NCBI GenBank assembly: GCA_964454845.1
Contig: CAYVVS010000010.1
Span: 1-23,634, forward strand
Length of the DNA stretch: 23,634 nt
Direction of reading: 5' to 3'
From: GCA-016700035 sp964454845
Lineage (GTDB): Bacteria > Patescibacteriota > Saccharimonadia > CAILAD01 > GCA-016700035
Shown: piece by piece, positions 12,735 through 20,328 of the stretch
Layout of the letters: every line of letters starts with the position of its first letter
Numbering within the stretch: position 1 is the stretch's first letter
Made by a program: the position numbers and the translations under genes
Notes under the pieces: model-generated
Seen by the model: the letters and a program-made list of their open reading frames with translations, nothing else
What the model was told of the DNA's origin: nothing
Databases searched by the model: none

Positions 12735-13352
12735 TTAGCGCGAGTAGAACTCGATGATTAATTGCTCTTCAATGAAATTGTCACTATCTTCTCGAACTGG
12801 TTGACCCGTGACAGTGCCTACCATTTTCTTTGCATCTAGCTTAAGCCAGCTTGGCATCTCGCGAGCATCGTTTTTTAGCTGCTCAGCCAATTCTGCAAAC
12901 AAGGCTTTTTTCTTGCTAGACTCTTTAATAGTAATCACATCACCAGCTTTTACCTGGATAGATGGCACGTCCACCTTCTTATCGTTAAGACGAATGTGTG
13001 CGTGGGTTACCATCTGGCGAGCTGCCTGACGTGATGGTGCGAGACCCAAACGGTATACAGTGTTATCCAGGCGCTGTTCCAAAAGACGAAGCAGATTTTC
13101 ACCAGAAACACCTTCGCGGCGCTCAGCTTCAACAACATAGCGACGGAACTGCTTTTCCATCACACCATACAAACGCTTAACCTTCTGTTTTTCGCGCAAC
13201 TGCACGGCATAGTCTGATGGCTTCGGACGACGGGCTTGACCGTGCTGACCTGGAGCAAAGTTGCGCTTGGCAAGGGCCTTGGCAGCCTTTGGGTGCAGCT
13301 GCACACCTTCCCGACGTGAGAGTTTACTGATTGGAGTAAGATTACGTGCCAT
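12735..13352 (-). CDS. rpsD: Ribosomal protein uS4
   Basis: 205 residues from the ATG at 13352, where GAGGA lies 7 bases upstream and MARNLTPISKLSRREGVQL follows the family pattern; an upstream in-frame start would run back into rpsK. There is no N-terminal cysteine cluster, so it is the zinc-free form. The S4 RNA-binding domain (about 90-150) has RLDNTVYRLGLAPSRQAARQMVTHAHIRLN. It nucleates 30S assembly on the 5' domain of 16S rRNA and in some bacteria represses the alpha operon. Confidence 0.98.
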   Translation of the reverse strand: MARNLTPISKLSRREGVQLHPKAAKALAKRNFAPGQHGQARRPKPSDYAVQLREKQKVKRLYGVMEKQFRRYVVEAERREGVSGENLLRLLEQRLDNTVYRLGLAPSRQAARQMVTHAHIRLNDKKVDVPSIQVKAGDVITIKESSKKKALFAELAEQLKNDAREMPSWLKLDAKKMVGTVTGQPVREDSDNFIEEQLIIEFYSR

Positions 13353-13354
13353 AA

Positions 13355-13747
13355 TTAATTCCTCTTTGCCTTTCGTGGACGACAACCATTGTGTGGCACC
13401 CCAGTAATATCGCGAATTGAAGTAACGCCTACACCCGTGTTCTGTAACGCACGAATGGCGCTCTCTCGACCAGAGCCAATCCCCTGCACAATAACCGATA
13501 CTTGCTTCAAGCCAAAGTCCTTAGCTTTCTCGAGTGCTTTTTCTGTAGCAATCTGGGCTGCATACGGAGTGCTCTTACGGGAGCCCTTAAATCCGGCCGA
13601 GCCAGAAGAAGCCCAGCTTACCACATTACCAGCTTCATCGGTAACACTGATAATGGTGTTATTGAATGTAGACTGAATGTGCACCTGCCCCTTGGGGAGA
13701 TTGCGCTTGATCTTACGACGTCGAGTTTTTGCTTTCGCTTGTGCCAT
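13355..13747 (-). CDS. rpsK: Ribosomal protein uS11
   Basis: 130 residues with HIQSTFNNTIISVTDEAGNVVSWASSGSAGFKGSRKSTPYAAQ and the C-terminal VTSIRDITGVPHNGCRPRKAKRN, both diagnostic. It lines the mRNA exit platform of the 30S. Two bases separate it from rpsD and 27 from rpsM. Confidence 0.98.
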   Translation of the reverse strand: MAQAKAKTRRRKIKRNLPKGQVHIQSTFNNTIISVTDEAGNVVSWASSGSAGFKGSRKSTPYAAQIATEKALEKAKDFGLKQVSVIVQGIGSGRESAIRALQNTGVGVTSIRDITGVPHNGCRPRKAKRN

Positions 13748-13774
13748 GATATTCCGTTTCCTCTAGTCTTACCG

Positions 13775-14161
13775 CTACGTCTTAGACGCTGCCTTCTTAC
13801 GTCCCGAACCCTGTGTCTGCTTACGTCCACGACGGGTTCGTCCATTTGTTTTTGTGCGCTGACCGCGACTTGGCAATCCAGCATTATGGCGCAGGCCACG
13901 GTAGGCCTTAATTTCTTTGAGACGCTTAATATTAAGCATTACCTTACGAGCAAGATCAGCTTCCACTTCGTAGCTAGCGTCAATTTCGTTACGCAATGCA
14001 GTTAACTCAGCTTCAGTAAGATCCTTTACTCGTGTATCTGGGTTAATCTTAGTCTTTTCCAATATTTTGTGGCTTGAAGTCAGACCAATACCCTGTACGT
14101 ACGTCAAAGCAATCTCGATACGCTTCTCATTTGGAATGTTTGTACCTGCTATACGTGCCAT
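13775..14161 (-). CDS. rpsM: Ribosomal protein uS13
   Basis: 128 residues, complete: MARIAGTNIPNEKRIEIALTYVQGIG, the YRGLRHNAGLPSRGQRTKTNGRTRRG motif, and a basic Gln/Gly/Lys tail that contacts P-site tRNA and the inter-subunit bridge. First gene of the alpha-operon segment, 7 bases after rpmJ. Confidence 0.98.
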   Translation of the reverse strand: MARIAGTNIPNEKRIEIALTYVQGIGLTSSHKILEKTKINPDTRVKDLTEAELTALRNEIDASYEVEADLARKVMLNIKRLKEIKAYRGLRHNAGLPSRGQRTKTNGRTRRGRKQTQGSGRKKAASKT

Positions 14162-14168
14162 ATCTATT

Positions 14169-14282
14169 CTATCCCTGTCGCTGCTTATGTTTAGGATTTT
14201 CGCAGATAACCCGCACTACACCTTTACGGCGTACTACTTTGCACTTGGCGCACATTTGCTTAACTCCTGCTCGTACTTTCAC
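14169..14282 (-). CDS. rpmJ: Ribosomal protein bL36, zinc-ribbon form
   Basis: 37 residues starting at GTG (14282), found by reading the gap between infA and rpsM: MKVRAGVKQMCAKCKVV, then RRKGVVRVICENPKHKQRQG. All four zinc ligands are present (C11, C14, C27, H32), so this is the zinc-binding paralogue. AAGGA lies about 14 bases upstream of the GTG. Placement between infA and rpsM is canonical. It is easily missed because of its size and GTG start. Confidence 0.96.
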   Translation of the reverse strand: MKVRAGVKQMCAKCKVVRRKGVVRVICENPKHKQRQG

Positions 14283-14309
14283 GGGTATCTGTTCTTTCCT
14301 TAATTTCGC

Positions 14310-14531
14310 TTATCTGTGCCGATACGTAATTCTTCCCTTATTGAGATCGTATGGTGTCATTTCAATAGTCACCTTATCTCCAGGAAGAATTTTTATATAA
14401 TGCATCCGCATCTTACCCGATACATGAGCAAGAACAATATGACCATTCTCGAGCTCGACCTTAAAGGTCACATTTGGGAGCGCTTCGAGAACAGTCCCTT
14501 CAACTTCGATTACTTCCTTTGTACTTGTCAT
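14310..14531 (-). CDS. infA: Translation initiation factor IF-1
   Basis: 73 residues, one OB fold: EVEGTVLEALPNVTFKVELENGHIVLAHVSGKMRMHYIKILPGDKVTIEMTPYDLNKGRITYRHR, a full-length match to the family. It binds the A site of the 30S during initiation. No Shine-Dalgarno is seen before the ATG (14531), and a separate promoter lies upstream, so it may be expressed partly apart from the ribosomal proteins. Confidence 0.97.
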   Translation of the reverse strand: MTSTKEVIEVEGTVLEALPNVTFKVELENGHIVLAHVSGKMRMHYIKILPGDKVTIEMTPYDLNKGRITYRHR

Positions 14532-14555
14532 ATATCTAATGGGCTACAGTTGATT

Positions 14556-14584
14556 AGTTTACCTGATTTCGACTCGAATGTAAA
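14556..14584 (-). promoter_or_regulatory. Internal promoter of infA
   Basis: On the minus strand -35 TTTACA (14579-14584), exactly 17 bases, -10 TAAACT (14556-14561). Transcription would start near 14549 with an 18-base leader that lacks an SD. It sits in the 71-base gap left where adk and map are found in many other bacteria. Confidence 0.6.
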
Positions 14585-14602
14585 GGGTTTACAGGAGAAA
14601 AC

Positions 14603-15919
14603 CTAGTATTTTTCATAAGTCGCCATCGTTACGCGGCTTTCGACCTGTCTTTTTGTCTCGATTGCGACCGAAACCAAGATAAATAAGCTGGTTCCACCAA
14701 TCGCCACCGCCTGGCTCATATTGAGATACCGCTCAACAACAAGTGGCAGAATAGCGATTACACCAAGAGCAGTGGCGCCAGTGAGGTTAAGGCGGCCAAT
14801 TACGCCTTTTAGATACTTCGAAGTTTCGTTGCCTGGACGAATGCCCGGTATAAACCCTCCTTGCTTCTGAAGGTTTTCGGCAATATCTTTCGGCTTAAAT
14901 ATAATCGATGTGTAGATGTAGGTAAATACGAAGATGAGCAAAAAGTATGAAACCAGATAGATAGTACTTGTTGAAGCAAACCACTGCGTCATTTTCTGGG
15001 CTAAATTTGCCACCCACTGTGTGCTAGCATTTTTAAGCAACTGGCCTAGAAACGTCGGTATCGAGAGAAATGTTAGGGCAAAAATCACCGGGATCACACC
15101 TGCTGTGATGAGCCTGAGCGGCAAATGCGTGTCAACACTGCCATATTTACCGATGGCGGCGCTCCTACGAGCATACGAAATTGGAATGTTACGCTGAGCC
15201 TCATTAACCATTACCACGCCAAAGGTAGTGACTAGGAACATTCCACCCAGTATCAAAACTTTAATCAGCTGTGAGCTATCCCCTTGTACAAGGGCTGCCT
15301 GCTGGCCAACAAGTCCGGGTAGCGAAGCAATAATACCTGCTGCAATGATCATGGAGATACCGTTACCAAAGCCTTTTTCGGTAATCAACTCACCCAGCCA
15401 CATGAGGAACATACTACCAGCAGTAAGCGACAAAATCATCAAAGCCCATTGACCAATGCTTGGGCTACCTATTAAATCTGTTCCCGCGCTCTGATTAGAG
15501 AGCTGTCGGACAAGCGTAATGACAGTAAATGATTGAATAATAGCAAGCGGTACAGTTAACACGCGCATGTACTGGTTTAATTTTGCCCGACCGCGTTCAC
15601 CTTCTTTAGAGAGAGCTTCCCAGCTTGGGATAACCTGCTGCATTAGCTGCACAATAATTGAGGCCGTAATATAGGGACCAATCCCCATGGCGATAATAGA
15701 AAAGTTTGCCAGCGCGCCACCGGTGAATAAGTTGGCAAATCCAAGAATTGGCGTTTGATTAAACACTGAGAGCAAGAAGGTTTGTAGGCGTTCAACATCC
15801 GGCACTGGTGCGGGAACATGCGTGAGCAGACTGTACACTACAAGAATACCAAGAACGACCAGGAGACGTCCGCGTAGCTCCTTGTTCTTCCAGAAAAACT
15901 TAAGTGTATCTTTTTTCAT
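14603..15919 (-). CDS. secY: Protein translocase channel subunit SecY
   Basis: 438 residues with ten transmembrane helices. Diagnostic stretches are NLFTGGALANFSIIAMGIGPYITASIIVQLMQQVIP (plug and helix 2), KEGERGRAKLNQYMR, GNGISMIIAAGIIASLP, the cytoplasmic loop QRNIPISYARR, and KPKDIAENLQKQGGFIPGIRPGNETSKYL. It forms the membrane pore for secreted and membrane proteins. GGAGGGG is placed close to the ATG. adk and map do not follow, unlike in many bacteria; infA comes next. Confidence 0.98.
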   Translation of the reverse strand: MKKDTLKFFWKNKELRGRLLVVLGILVVYSLLTHVPAPVPDVERLQTFLLSVFNQTPILGFANLFTGGALANFSIIAMGIGPYITASIIVQLMQQVIPSWEALSKEGERGRAKLNQYMRVLTVPLAIIQSFTVITLVRQLSNQSAGTDLIGSPSIGQWALMILSLTAGSMFLMWLGELITEKGFGNGISMIIAAGIIASLPGLVGQQAALVQGDSSQLIKVLILGGMFLVTTFGVVMVNEAQRNIPISYARRSAAIGKYGSVDTHLPLRLITAGVIPVIFALTFLSIPTFLGQLLKNASTQWVANLAQKMTQWFASTSTIYLVSYFLLIFVFTYIYTSIIFKPKDIAENLQKQGGFIPGIRPGNETSKYLKGVIGRLNLTGATALGVIAILPLVVERYLNMSQAVAIGGTSLFILVSVAIETKRQVESRVTMATYEKY

Positions 15920-15955
15920 ACCCCTCCAGTATACCGTATCTTACCCTCACCAGAG

Positions 15956-15982
15956 AGGCTTACGAATACGTTTCGCAAGCCT
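15956..15982. repeat. Strong hairpin between rplO and secY
   Basis: Eleven-base inverted arms (AGGCTTACGAA / TTCGCAAGCCT, one G-T mismatch pair) around ACGTA (read as plus-strand TACGT). In the transcribed minus direction no U-tract follows, so it is not a normal terminator. It may be an RNA-processing or stability element separating ribosomal-protein and secY messages. Confidence 0.6.
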
Positions 15983-15987
15983 TTTCT

Positions 15988-16470
15988 CTAGTTTTGCTCT
16001 TTTACTTTCTTGCGATTGTTCTTAGGGCGTACCACAGCAGTCGCCGTGAACGTGCCACCGGCCTTTTCAATTGCGGCGATTGCTGAAGCAGTTGCGGCCT
16101 GAAGCTCAACCGTCAACTTCTTAGTTACTTCACCACCACCCAAAATCTTCACAGACTGAGCTTCGGTCGTAATTAAGCCGACCTTCTTTAGGGCAGCATT
16201 GGTTACTTTTTCCTGGCCCAAGCTTACAAGCTGTTCTAGGCTAATCTCTACATAATTCACTTTGCGAGCATGCGTAAAACCGCGAGCTTTTGGCAGGCGC
16301 ATCGAGAGCTTTGTCTGTCCGCCTTCAAATCCCGGCTTGATTTTCTTACCAGTTCGAGCCTTCTGGCCTTTTGTGCCACGGCCAGCAGTCTTTCCGCCAC
16401 CGGCAGAAATTCCACGACCAACTCGCTTGCGCGAAGTTTTCGCAGCGACTTCTAGTTCATGATATTTCAT
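15988..16470 (-). CDS. rplO: Ribosomal protein uL15
   Basis: 160 residues. The Gly/Lys-rich N-terminus KRVGRGISAGGGKTAGRGTKGQKAR and FEGGQTKLSMRLPKARGFTH are family signatures; the globular part VKILGGGEVTKKLTVELQAATASAIAAIEKAGG closes the fold. It overlaps rpsE by 4 bases (ATGA) with no rpmD in between, which directly shows loss of uL30 at its usual locus. Confidence 0.97.
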   Translation of the reverse strand: MKYHELEVAAKTSRKRVGRGISAGGGKTAGRGTKGQKARTGKKIKPGFEGGQTKLSMRLPKARGFTHARKVNYVEISLEQLVSLGQEKVTNAALKKVGLITTEAQSVKILGGGEVTKKLTVELQAATASAIAAIEKAGGTFTATAVVRPKNNRKKVKEQN

Positions 16471-16970
16471 GCCTTTGCCTCCTGCTTCTTCTTGGCCGAA
16501 GGAACTTCGTCGGTCTTGAGCATTGAAAGACCAGTAATGGTTGCGTAGGCGTTATTGATTTTATTGGTGCTACCAAGCGATTTTGTAAATACGTCACGCA
16601 CACCAGCTACTTCCAAAACAGACCGAACGGCGCCACCGGCGATCACACCAGTTCCTTCTGGTGCAGGCTTCATAAATACTCGTGCACCGCCCTGCTTGAT
16701 CATGACCTCGTGAGCAATTGTTGTACCAACGAGCTGGACATTGATCATATTCTTGCGAGCAACCGAAGTGGCTTTTTGGATGGCACTAGCTACGTCTCGC
16801 CCCTTGCCAACACCTACGCCAACTTGTCCCTGGCCATCGCCAACTACTACAACAGCGCGGAAACGGAAGCGACGTCCACCCTTAACAACACGAGCAACAC
16901 GATCGAGCGAGATCATACGTTCGGTTAATTCTGGGCCTTGATTTTCTGTCATCGCAACTTGAGGGTTCAT
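16467..16970 (-). CDS. rpsE: Ribosomal protein uS5
   Basis: 167 residues. The double-stranded RNA-binding part (LTERMISLDRVARVVKGGRRFRFRAVVVVGDGQGQVGVGVGKGRDVASAIQKA) and the second domain (GARVFMKPAPEGTGVIAGGAVRSVLEVAGVRDVFTKSLGS) are both complete. It sits at the mRNA entry channel and affects decoding accuracy. It overlaps rplR by 4 bases upstream and rplO by 4 downstream. Confidence 0.98.
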   Translation of the reverse strand: MNPQVAMTENQGPELTERMISLDRVARVVKGGRRFRFRAVVVVGDGQGQVGVGVGKGRDVASAIQKATSVARKNMINVQLVGTTIAHEVMIKQGGARVFMKPAPEGTGVIAGGAVRSVLEVAGVRDVFTKSLGSTNKINNAYATITGLSMLKTDEVPSAKKKQEAKA

Positions 16971-17329
16971 ATCTTAAGTCCTTTCTCGCGAGCTGCGTCT
17001 GCGAGTGCAGCCATACGACCGTGGTATTGTTTAGCCCCGCGGTCAAAGATAGCTTGCTTAACTCCGGCAGCCTGGGCCTTAGTAGCAATTTCTCCACCGA
17101 CCCATGAAGCTTTCTCTGTCATAGTCTTTGCAGCGAGCTTCTGACCAACCGTGGAAACGCCTACAATCGTGCGGTTTTCATCATCGTTAATCAACTGAGC
17201 AGCTACATGATGTAATGAGACCTGAACAGAGAGACGTGGTTTTGCAGCCGTACCGTGCAGACGGGCACGGGTGCGGTGTGCACGTCGTAGCGTATTAGCT
17301 TGTTTGGCTTTTAATTCTTTCGTACTCAT
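16967..17329 (-). CDS. rplR: Ribosomal protein uL18
   Basis: 120 residues: a basic start (LRRAHRTRARLHGTAAKPRLSVQVSLHHVAAQLIND), then GEIATKAQAAGVKQAIFDRGAKQYHGRMAALADAAREKGLKI, matching the 5S rRNA-binding uL18 family. Three bases after rplF; ATGA overlap with rpsE. Confidence 0.97.
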   Translation of the reverse strand: MSTKELKAKQANTLRRAHRTRARLHGTAAKPRLSVQVSLHHVAAQLINDDENRTIVGVSTVGQKLAAKTMTEKASWVGGEIATKAQAAGVKQAIFDRGAKQYHGRMAALADAAREKGLKI

Positions 17330-17332
17330 AGC

Positions 17333-17875
17333 TTAAGCTCCCTTCGCCGCTGCTTTACCAGCCTTACGTCGAACTCGCTCATCGATATAGCGGATTCCTT
17401 TGCCCTTATATGGCTCCGGCTTCTTGAGCGCACGAATCTGAGCGGCAGTTTGTCCGACTAGCTGCTTATCAATTCCTGTAACCGAGATAATATTTCCTTC
17501 TACCGATAGCGTAATGCCAGGCTGTGGCACAAAGTCGATCTTATGTGAAAAACCAAGTGAGAATACTAAACCTTCGCCTTTTTTCTCAACCCTAAAACCA
17601 ACACCGTTCATTTCGAGCTTCTTCTCAAAGCCAGTATGTACACCGGTTACTGCGTTAGCGACCAAGGTACGAAGTAGGCCATAACGAGCATTGGTTTCGC
17701 GGTTTTCAACTTCTTGCACAACAGAAAGCTGAGCGTCTTCTTGCTTGAGGCTAAACCCGTCCGGCAAAGTTACAGTAAGTTCACCTTTCGGTCCCTTTAC
17801 CAAGATATCTTCGCCCTGTACTTCTACAGTAACACCGGCAGGAACAGTAATAATGGATCGTCCAATTCTACTCAT
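17333..17875 (-). CDS. rplF: Ribosomal protein uL6
   Basis: 180 residues with the two related L6 domains: MSRIGRSIITVPAGVTVEV...VKGPKGELTVTLPDGF, and GFEKKLEMNGVGFRVEKKGEGLVFSLGFSHKIDF. It ends with the signature KKPEPYKGKGIRYIDERVRRKAGKAAAKGA. It lies near the factor-binding centre of the 50S. AGGTGG lies three bases before the ATG, a close but usable spacing. Confidence 0.98.
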   Translation of the reverse strand: MSRIGRSIITVPAGVTVEVQGEDILVKGPKGELTVTLPDGFSLKQEDAQLSVVQEVENRETNARYGLLRTLVANAVTGVHTGFEKKLEMNGVGFRVEKKGEGLVFSLGFSHKIDFVPQPGITLSVEGNIISVTGIDKQLVGQTAAQIRALKKPEPYKGKGIRYIDERVRRKAGKAAAKGA

Positions 17876-17882
17876 CTTCCAC

Positions 17883-18278
17883 CTACCATACCTTACAAAT
17901 TAATTCACCACCAAGGCCCTTGGCACGCGCCTCATAACCGGTCATAAGTCCAGCTGAGGTAGATACGATGACGATGCCTCGTCCACCCAAAATACGTGGA
18001 ATCTCATCACGCTTGGCATACATGCGGCGACCCGGCTTGGAAACGCGGATCAATGCGGTAAATGGTTTTTTTGTCTTCTGCTGGTCGATATCCAACACCA
18101 GCTGGCGGAACCCGCCCTGTTCTTCTGAGCTTAGAGCCACAATGTAGCCATCACCTACCAAGATTTTTGCAATTTGCTCTTTCATCTTGGAGTACGGCAA
18201 ACTAACTTCCGTTTTGCCAGCGGCTGCGGCATTACGGATGCGGGTAAGCATGTCTGCGATTGGATCAGTTGTAATCAT
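17883..18278 (-). CDS. rpsH: Ribosomal protein uS8
   Basis: 131 residues from the ATG at 18278, giving the classic MITTDPIADMLTRIRNA start with AAGGA five bases upstream; a frame-extended start at 18296 is not needed. It ends STSAGLMTGYEARAKGLGGELICKVW, as expected. It binds the central domain of 16S rRNA, and in E. coli is the spc-operon repressor. Confidence 0.98.
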   Translation of the reverse strand: MITTDPIADMLTRIRNAAAAGKTEVSLPYSKMKEQIAKILVGDGYIVALSSEEQGGFRQLVLDIDQQKTKKPFTALIRVSKPGRRMYAKRDEIPRILGGRGIVIVSTSAGLMTGYEARAKGLGGELICKVW

Positions 18279-18289
18279 AATATTCCTTC

Positions 18290-18559
18290 CTACCAACTAG
18301 CCTTTCGTACGCCTGGGATTTCTCCCTTTGAGGCGTGTTCACGGAATGTGATGCGCGAAAGACCAAAACGGCGTATGTAACCACGGCTACGTCCAGTAAT
18401 CTCACAGCGGTTACGCTGTCGATTTGGGTTCGAGTTACGTGGCAACTTAGCCAATCCTTCTAGATCGCCAGCGGCCTTTAATTCGGCTCGCTTAGCAGCA
18501 TATTTGTCGGCCAATTTTGCGCGCTTTAATTCGCGCTGCACAAGTGCTTTTCGAGCCAT
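18290..18559 (-). CDS. rpsN: Ribosomal protein uS14, zinc-free form
   Basis: 89 residues: MARKALVQRELKRAKLADKY..., LPRNSNPNRQRNRCEITGRSRGYIRRFGLSRITFREHASKGEIPGVRKASW. It is the longer form with one cysteine only, lacking the CxxC...CxxC zinc ribbon. One-base overlap with rplE, 11 bases to rpsH. Confidence 0.98.
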   Translation of the reverse strand: MARKALVQRELKRAKLADKYAAKRAELKAAGDLEGLAKLPRNSNPNRQRNRCEITGRSRGYIRRFGLSRITFREHASKGEIPGVRKASW

Positions 18560-19110
18560 TATTTGGCCTCCTTTCTTTCAAGCGGCATACCCATTGCACG
18601 GAGCAGGGCTTCGCCTTCGGTCTTATTTTCGGCGGTTGTTACAAGCGTTATCTGAACACCGTGTGTGAGCTGAGCGTCTTCATAGCCAATCTCCGGGAAC
18701 AAAGTCTGCTCGGCAAGACCAATTGAGTAATTACCTTGTGGGTCAAAGCCTTTCACAGAAAGACCATGAAAATCGCGCAGACGTGGGAGAACCACGGCAA
18801 TCAAGCGATCCAAGAAGTCATACATACGCTCGCCGCGCAAAGTAACTTTTGCACCAATCGACTGACCTTCGCGAAGCTTGAAGCCAGCGATGGAGAGACG
18901 AGCTTTAGTGATAATTGGCTTTTGGCCAGTAATCTTGGTGAGTGTGGCGACAGCATTATCGAGGTACTTCTGATCCATAACTGCACGACCAACACCAACC
19001 GATACCACTACTTTTGTGAGCTTTGGTACGCGATGCGCATTCTTCGCACCGAGTTCATCGGTGAGAGACTTAATCATCTCGGTTTTGTAGCGTTCTTGTA
19101 GGCGGTTCAC
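18559..19110 (-). CDS. rplE: Ribosomal protein uL5
   Basis: 183 residues starting at GTG (19110), which overlaps the rplX stop as GTGA. LTKVVVSVGVGRA, ITGQKPIITKARLSIAGFKLREGQSIGAKVTLRGERMYDFLDRLI, and the DFHGLSVKGFDPQGNYSIGLAEQTLFPEI block identify it. It binds 5S rRNA in the central protuberance. Confidence 0.98.
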   Translation of the reverse strand: MNRLQERYKTEMIKSLTDELGAKNAHRVPKLTKVVVSVGVGRAVMDQKYLDNAVATLTKITGQKPIITKARLSIAGFKLREGQSIGAKVTLRGERMYDFLDRLIAVVLPRLRDFHGLSVKGFDPQGNYSIGLAEQTLFPEIGYEDAQLTHGVQITLVTTAENKTEGEALLRAMGMPLERKEAK

Positions 19111-19484
19111 TTCTTCACCTCTTTCTTATCGGCGTCTTTCTTCGGAGCCTCGACCTTTGTCGTTGCTTTCTTTTTATTAGAAAACTTAGACACATTAAAC
19201 ACGCGTTCCTTGGAGCCATCAGCACGCTTCTCAAAGCTCACACGAGCTGGCTTGCCACTCTTAGGATCAAGCACTTGCACCTTTGAGGCTTCAATTGGCT
19301 TCGTCAGCTCCACAATACCCCCACTTGGATTTTGGGTAGTTGGCTTTTGATGACGCTTTACAGTATTCAAACCAGCAATAACTACTTTGTTCTCGCGAGG
19401 CAATACGGCAACTACTTCGCCAGTCTTACCCTTATCGCGACCAGTAACAATCATTACTTTATCTTTTAGGCGAATCTTAAACAT
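19107..19484 (-). CDS. rplX: Ribosomal protein uL24
   Basis: 125 residues. The KOW motif (LKDKVMIVTGRDKGKTGEVVAVLPRENKVVIAGLNTVKRHQKP) is at the N-terminus. The family normally ends near residue 100; here a Lys/Ala/Asp-rich tail (KKKATTKVEAPKKDADKKEVKK) is added. It is an early 50S assembly initiator. One-base overlap with rplN. Confidence 0.97.
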   Translation of the reverse strand: MFKIRLKDKVMIVTGRDKGKTGEVVAVLPRENKVVIAGLNTVKRHQKPTTQNPSGGIVELTKPIEASKVQVLDPKSGKPARVSFEKRADGSKERVFNVSKFSNKKKATTKVEAPKKDADKKEVKK

Positions 19485-19852
19485 TAGAGAACCTCCGGCG
19501 CGAGTGAAACAATTTTCATGTATCCGCGATCGCGCAGCTCTCGAGCAACTGGTCCGAAAATACGAGTTCCACGCGGTTGACGCTGTTTGTCGATGATTAC
19601 TGCAGCATTCTCATCAAAGCGGATAGCACTACCATCAGCGCGTGTCGTAATTTTTGTAGTACGTACTACAACCGCCTGAACAACTTCTTTTTTCTTAACG
19701 GTACCATTTGGTGTGGCCTGCTTTACGGAAGCTACAATAATATCACCCACCATTGCATAACGACGACGTGAGCCACCAAGTACCTTGATGCACATAATCT
19801 TTTTGGCGCCAGTGTTATCGGCAAGCTTAAGCATAGTCTGCGGCTGAATCAT
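19484..19852 (-). CDS. rplN: Ribosomal protein uL14
   Basis: 122 residues, full length: MIQPQTMLKLADNTGAKKIMCIKVLGGSRRRYAMVGDIIVASVKQATPNGTVKKKEV, then GSAIRFDENAAVIIDKQRQPRGTRIFGPVARELRD. A highly conserved inter-subunit bridge protein. ATGA overlap with rpsQ. Confidence 0.98.
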   Translation of the reverse strand: MIQPQTMLKLADNTGAKKIMCIKVLGGSRRRYAMVGDIIVASVKQATPNGTVKKKEVVQAVVVRTTKITTRADGSAIRFDENAAVIIDKQRQPRGTRIFGPVARELRDRGYMKIVSLAPEVL

Positions 19853-20121
19853 TTTGCAGACTCCTTTTTAGTAGCCTTCTTTGCGTCACCATTGAGAACC
19901 TTAGCAACAGTAAAGCGCTTCATACGGCTCATTGGACGAGTTTCTTCGATCTCTACCATAGTGCCAACAGCCAACTCGTTGGTTTCATCATGTGCGTGAA
20001 AACGAGCAGTTGTTTTGTACTGCTTCCTATAAATAGGGTGTGTTTTCAAAGCTTCAACAGCCACAACTACGGTGTTCTGCATTTTGTTTGAAACTACTTT
20101 ACCTGTAAGTTTTCTAGCCAT
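19849..20121 (-). CDS. rpsQ: Ribosomal protein uS17
   Basis: 90 residues: MARKLTGKVVSNKMQNTVVVAVEALKTHPIYRKQYKTTARFHAHDE, then GTMVEIEETRPMSRMKRFTVAKVL, the OB-fold S17 signature, with a short Lys-rich tail. It overlaps rpmC by 8 bases. Confidence 0.97.
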   Translation of the reverse strand: MARKLTGKVVSNKMQNTVVVAVEALKTHPIYRKQYKTTARFHAHDETNELAVGTMVEIEETRPMSRMKRFTVAKVLNGDAKKATKKESAK

Positions 20122-20326
20122 TGTTCTTCTCCAGTTCCGCTAGTTCGCGCTCACTCGTAATAGTAAGGGCTCGAGCCAAGTCGGTTTTTAGATTGCGAAT
20201 TGCTCGCACTTGCTTAACATCTTTAGTTTTAATTTCTACATAGCCTTCAGCAATTTTCTGGCGGGTATCAGTAATAAATTTTGCCAGCTCAGCATCTGAT
20301 TGTAGGCGGATTTCACGAATCTTCAT
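20114..20326 (-). CDS. rpmC: Ribosomal protein uL29
   Basis: 70 residues, mostly helical. MKIREIRLQSDAELAKFITDTRQKIAEGYVEIKTKDVKQVRAIRNLKTDLARALTITSERE matches the antiparallel two-helix uL29 pattern with VRxIRxLKxDLARxLT near the end. Lies by the peptide exit tunnel. Two bases after rplP. Confidence 0.93.
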   Translation of the reverse strand: MKIREIRLQSDAELAKFITDTRQKIAEGYVEIKTKDVKQVRAIRNLKTDLARALTITSERELAELEKNNG

Positions 20327-20328
20327 AA

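Noticed and set aside
13353..13385. Extended start for rpsD
   Set aside because: Adds 11 residues outside the family start and runs into rpsK; the ATG at 13352 has a good SD.
14583..14604. Small inverted repeat (GGTTT/AAACC) just after secY
   Set aside because: Only five base pairs and no U-tract; it also overlaps the infA -35, so a terminator call is not supported.
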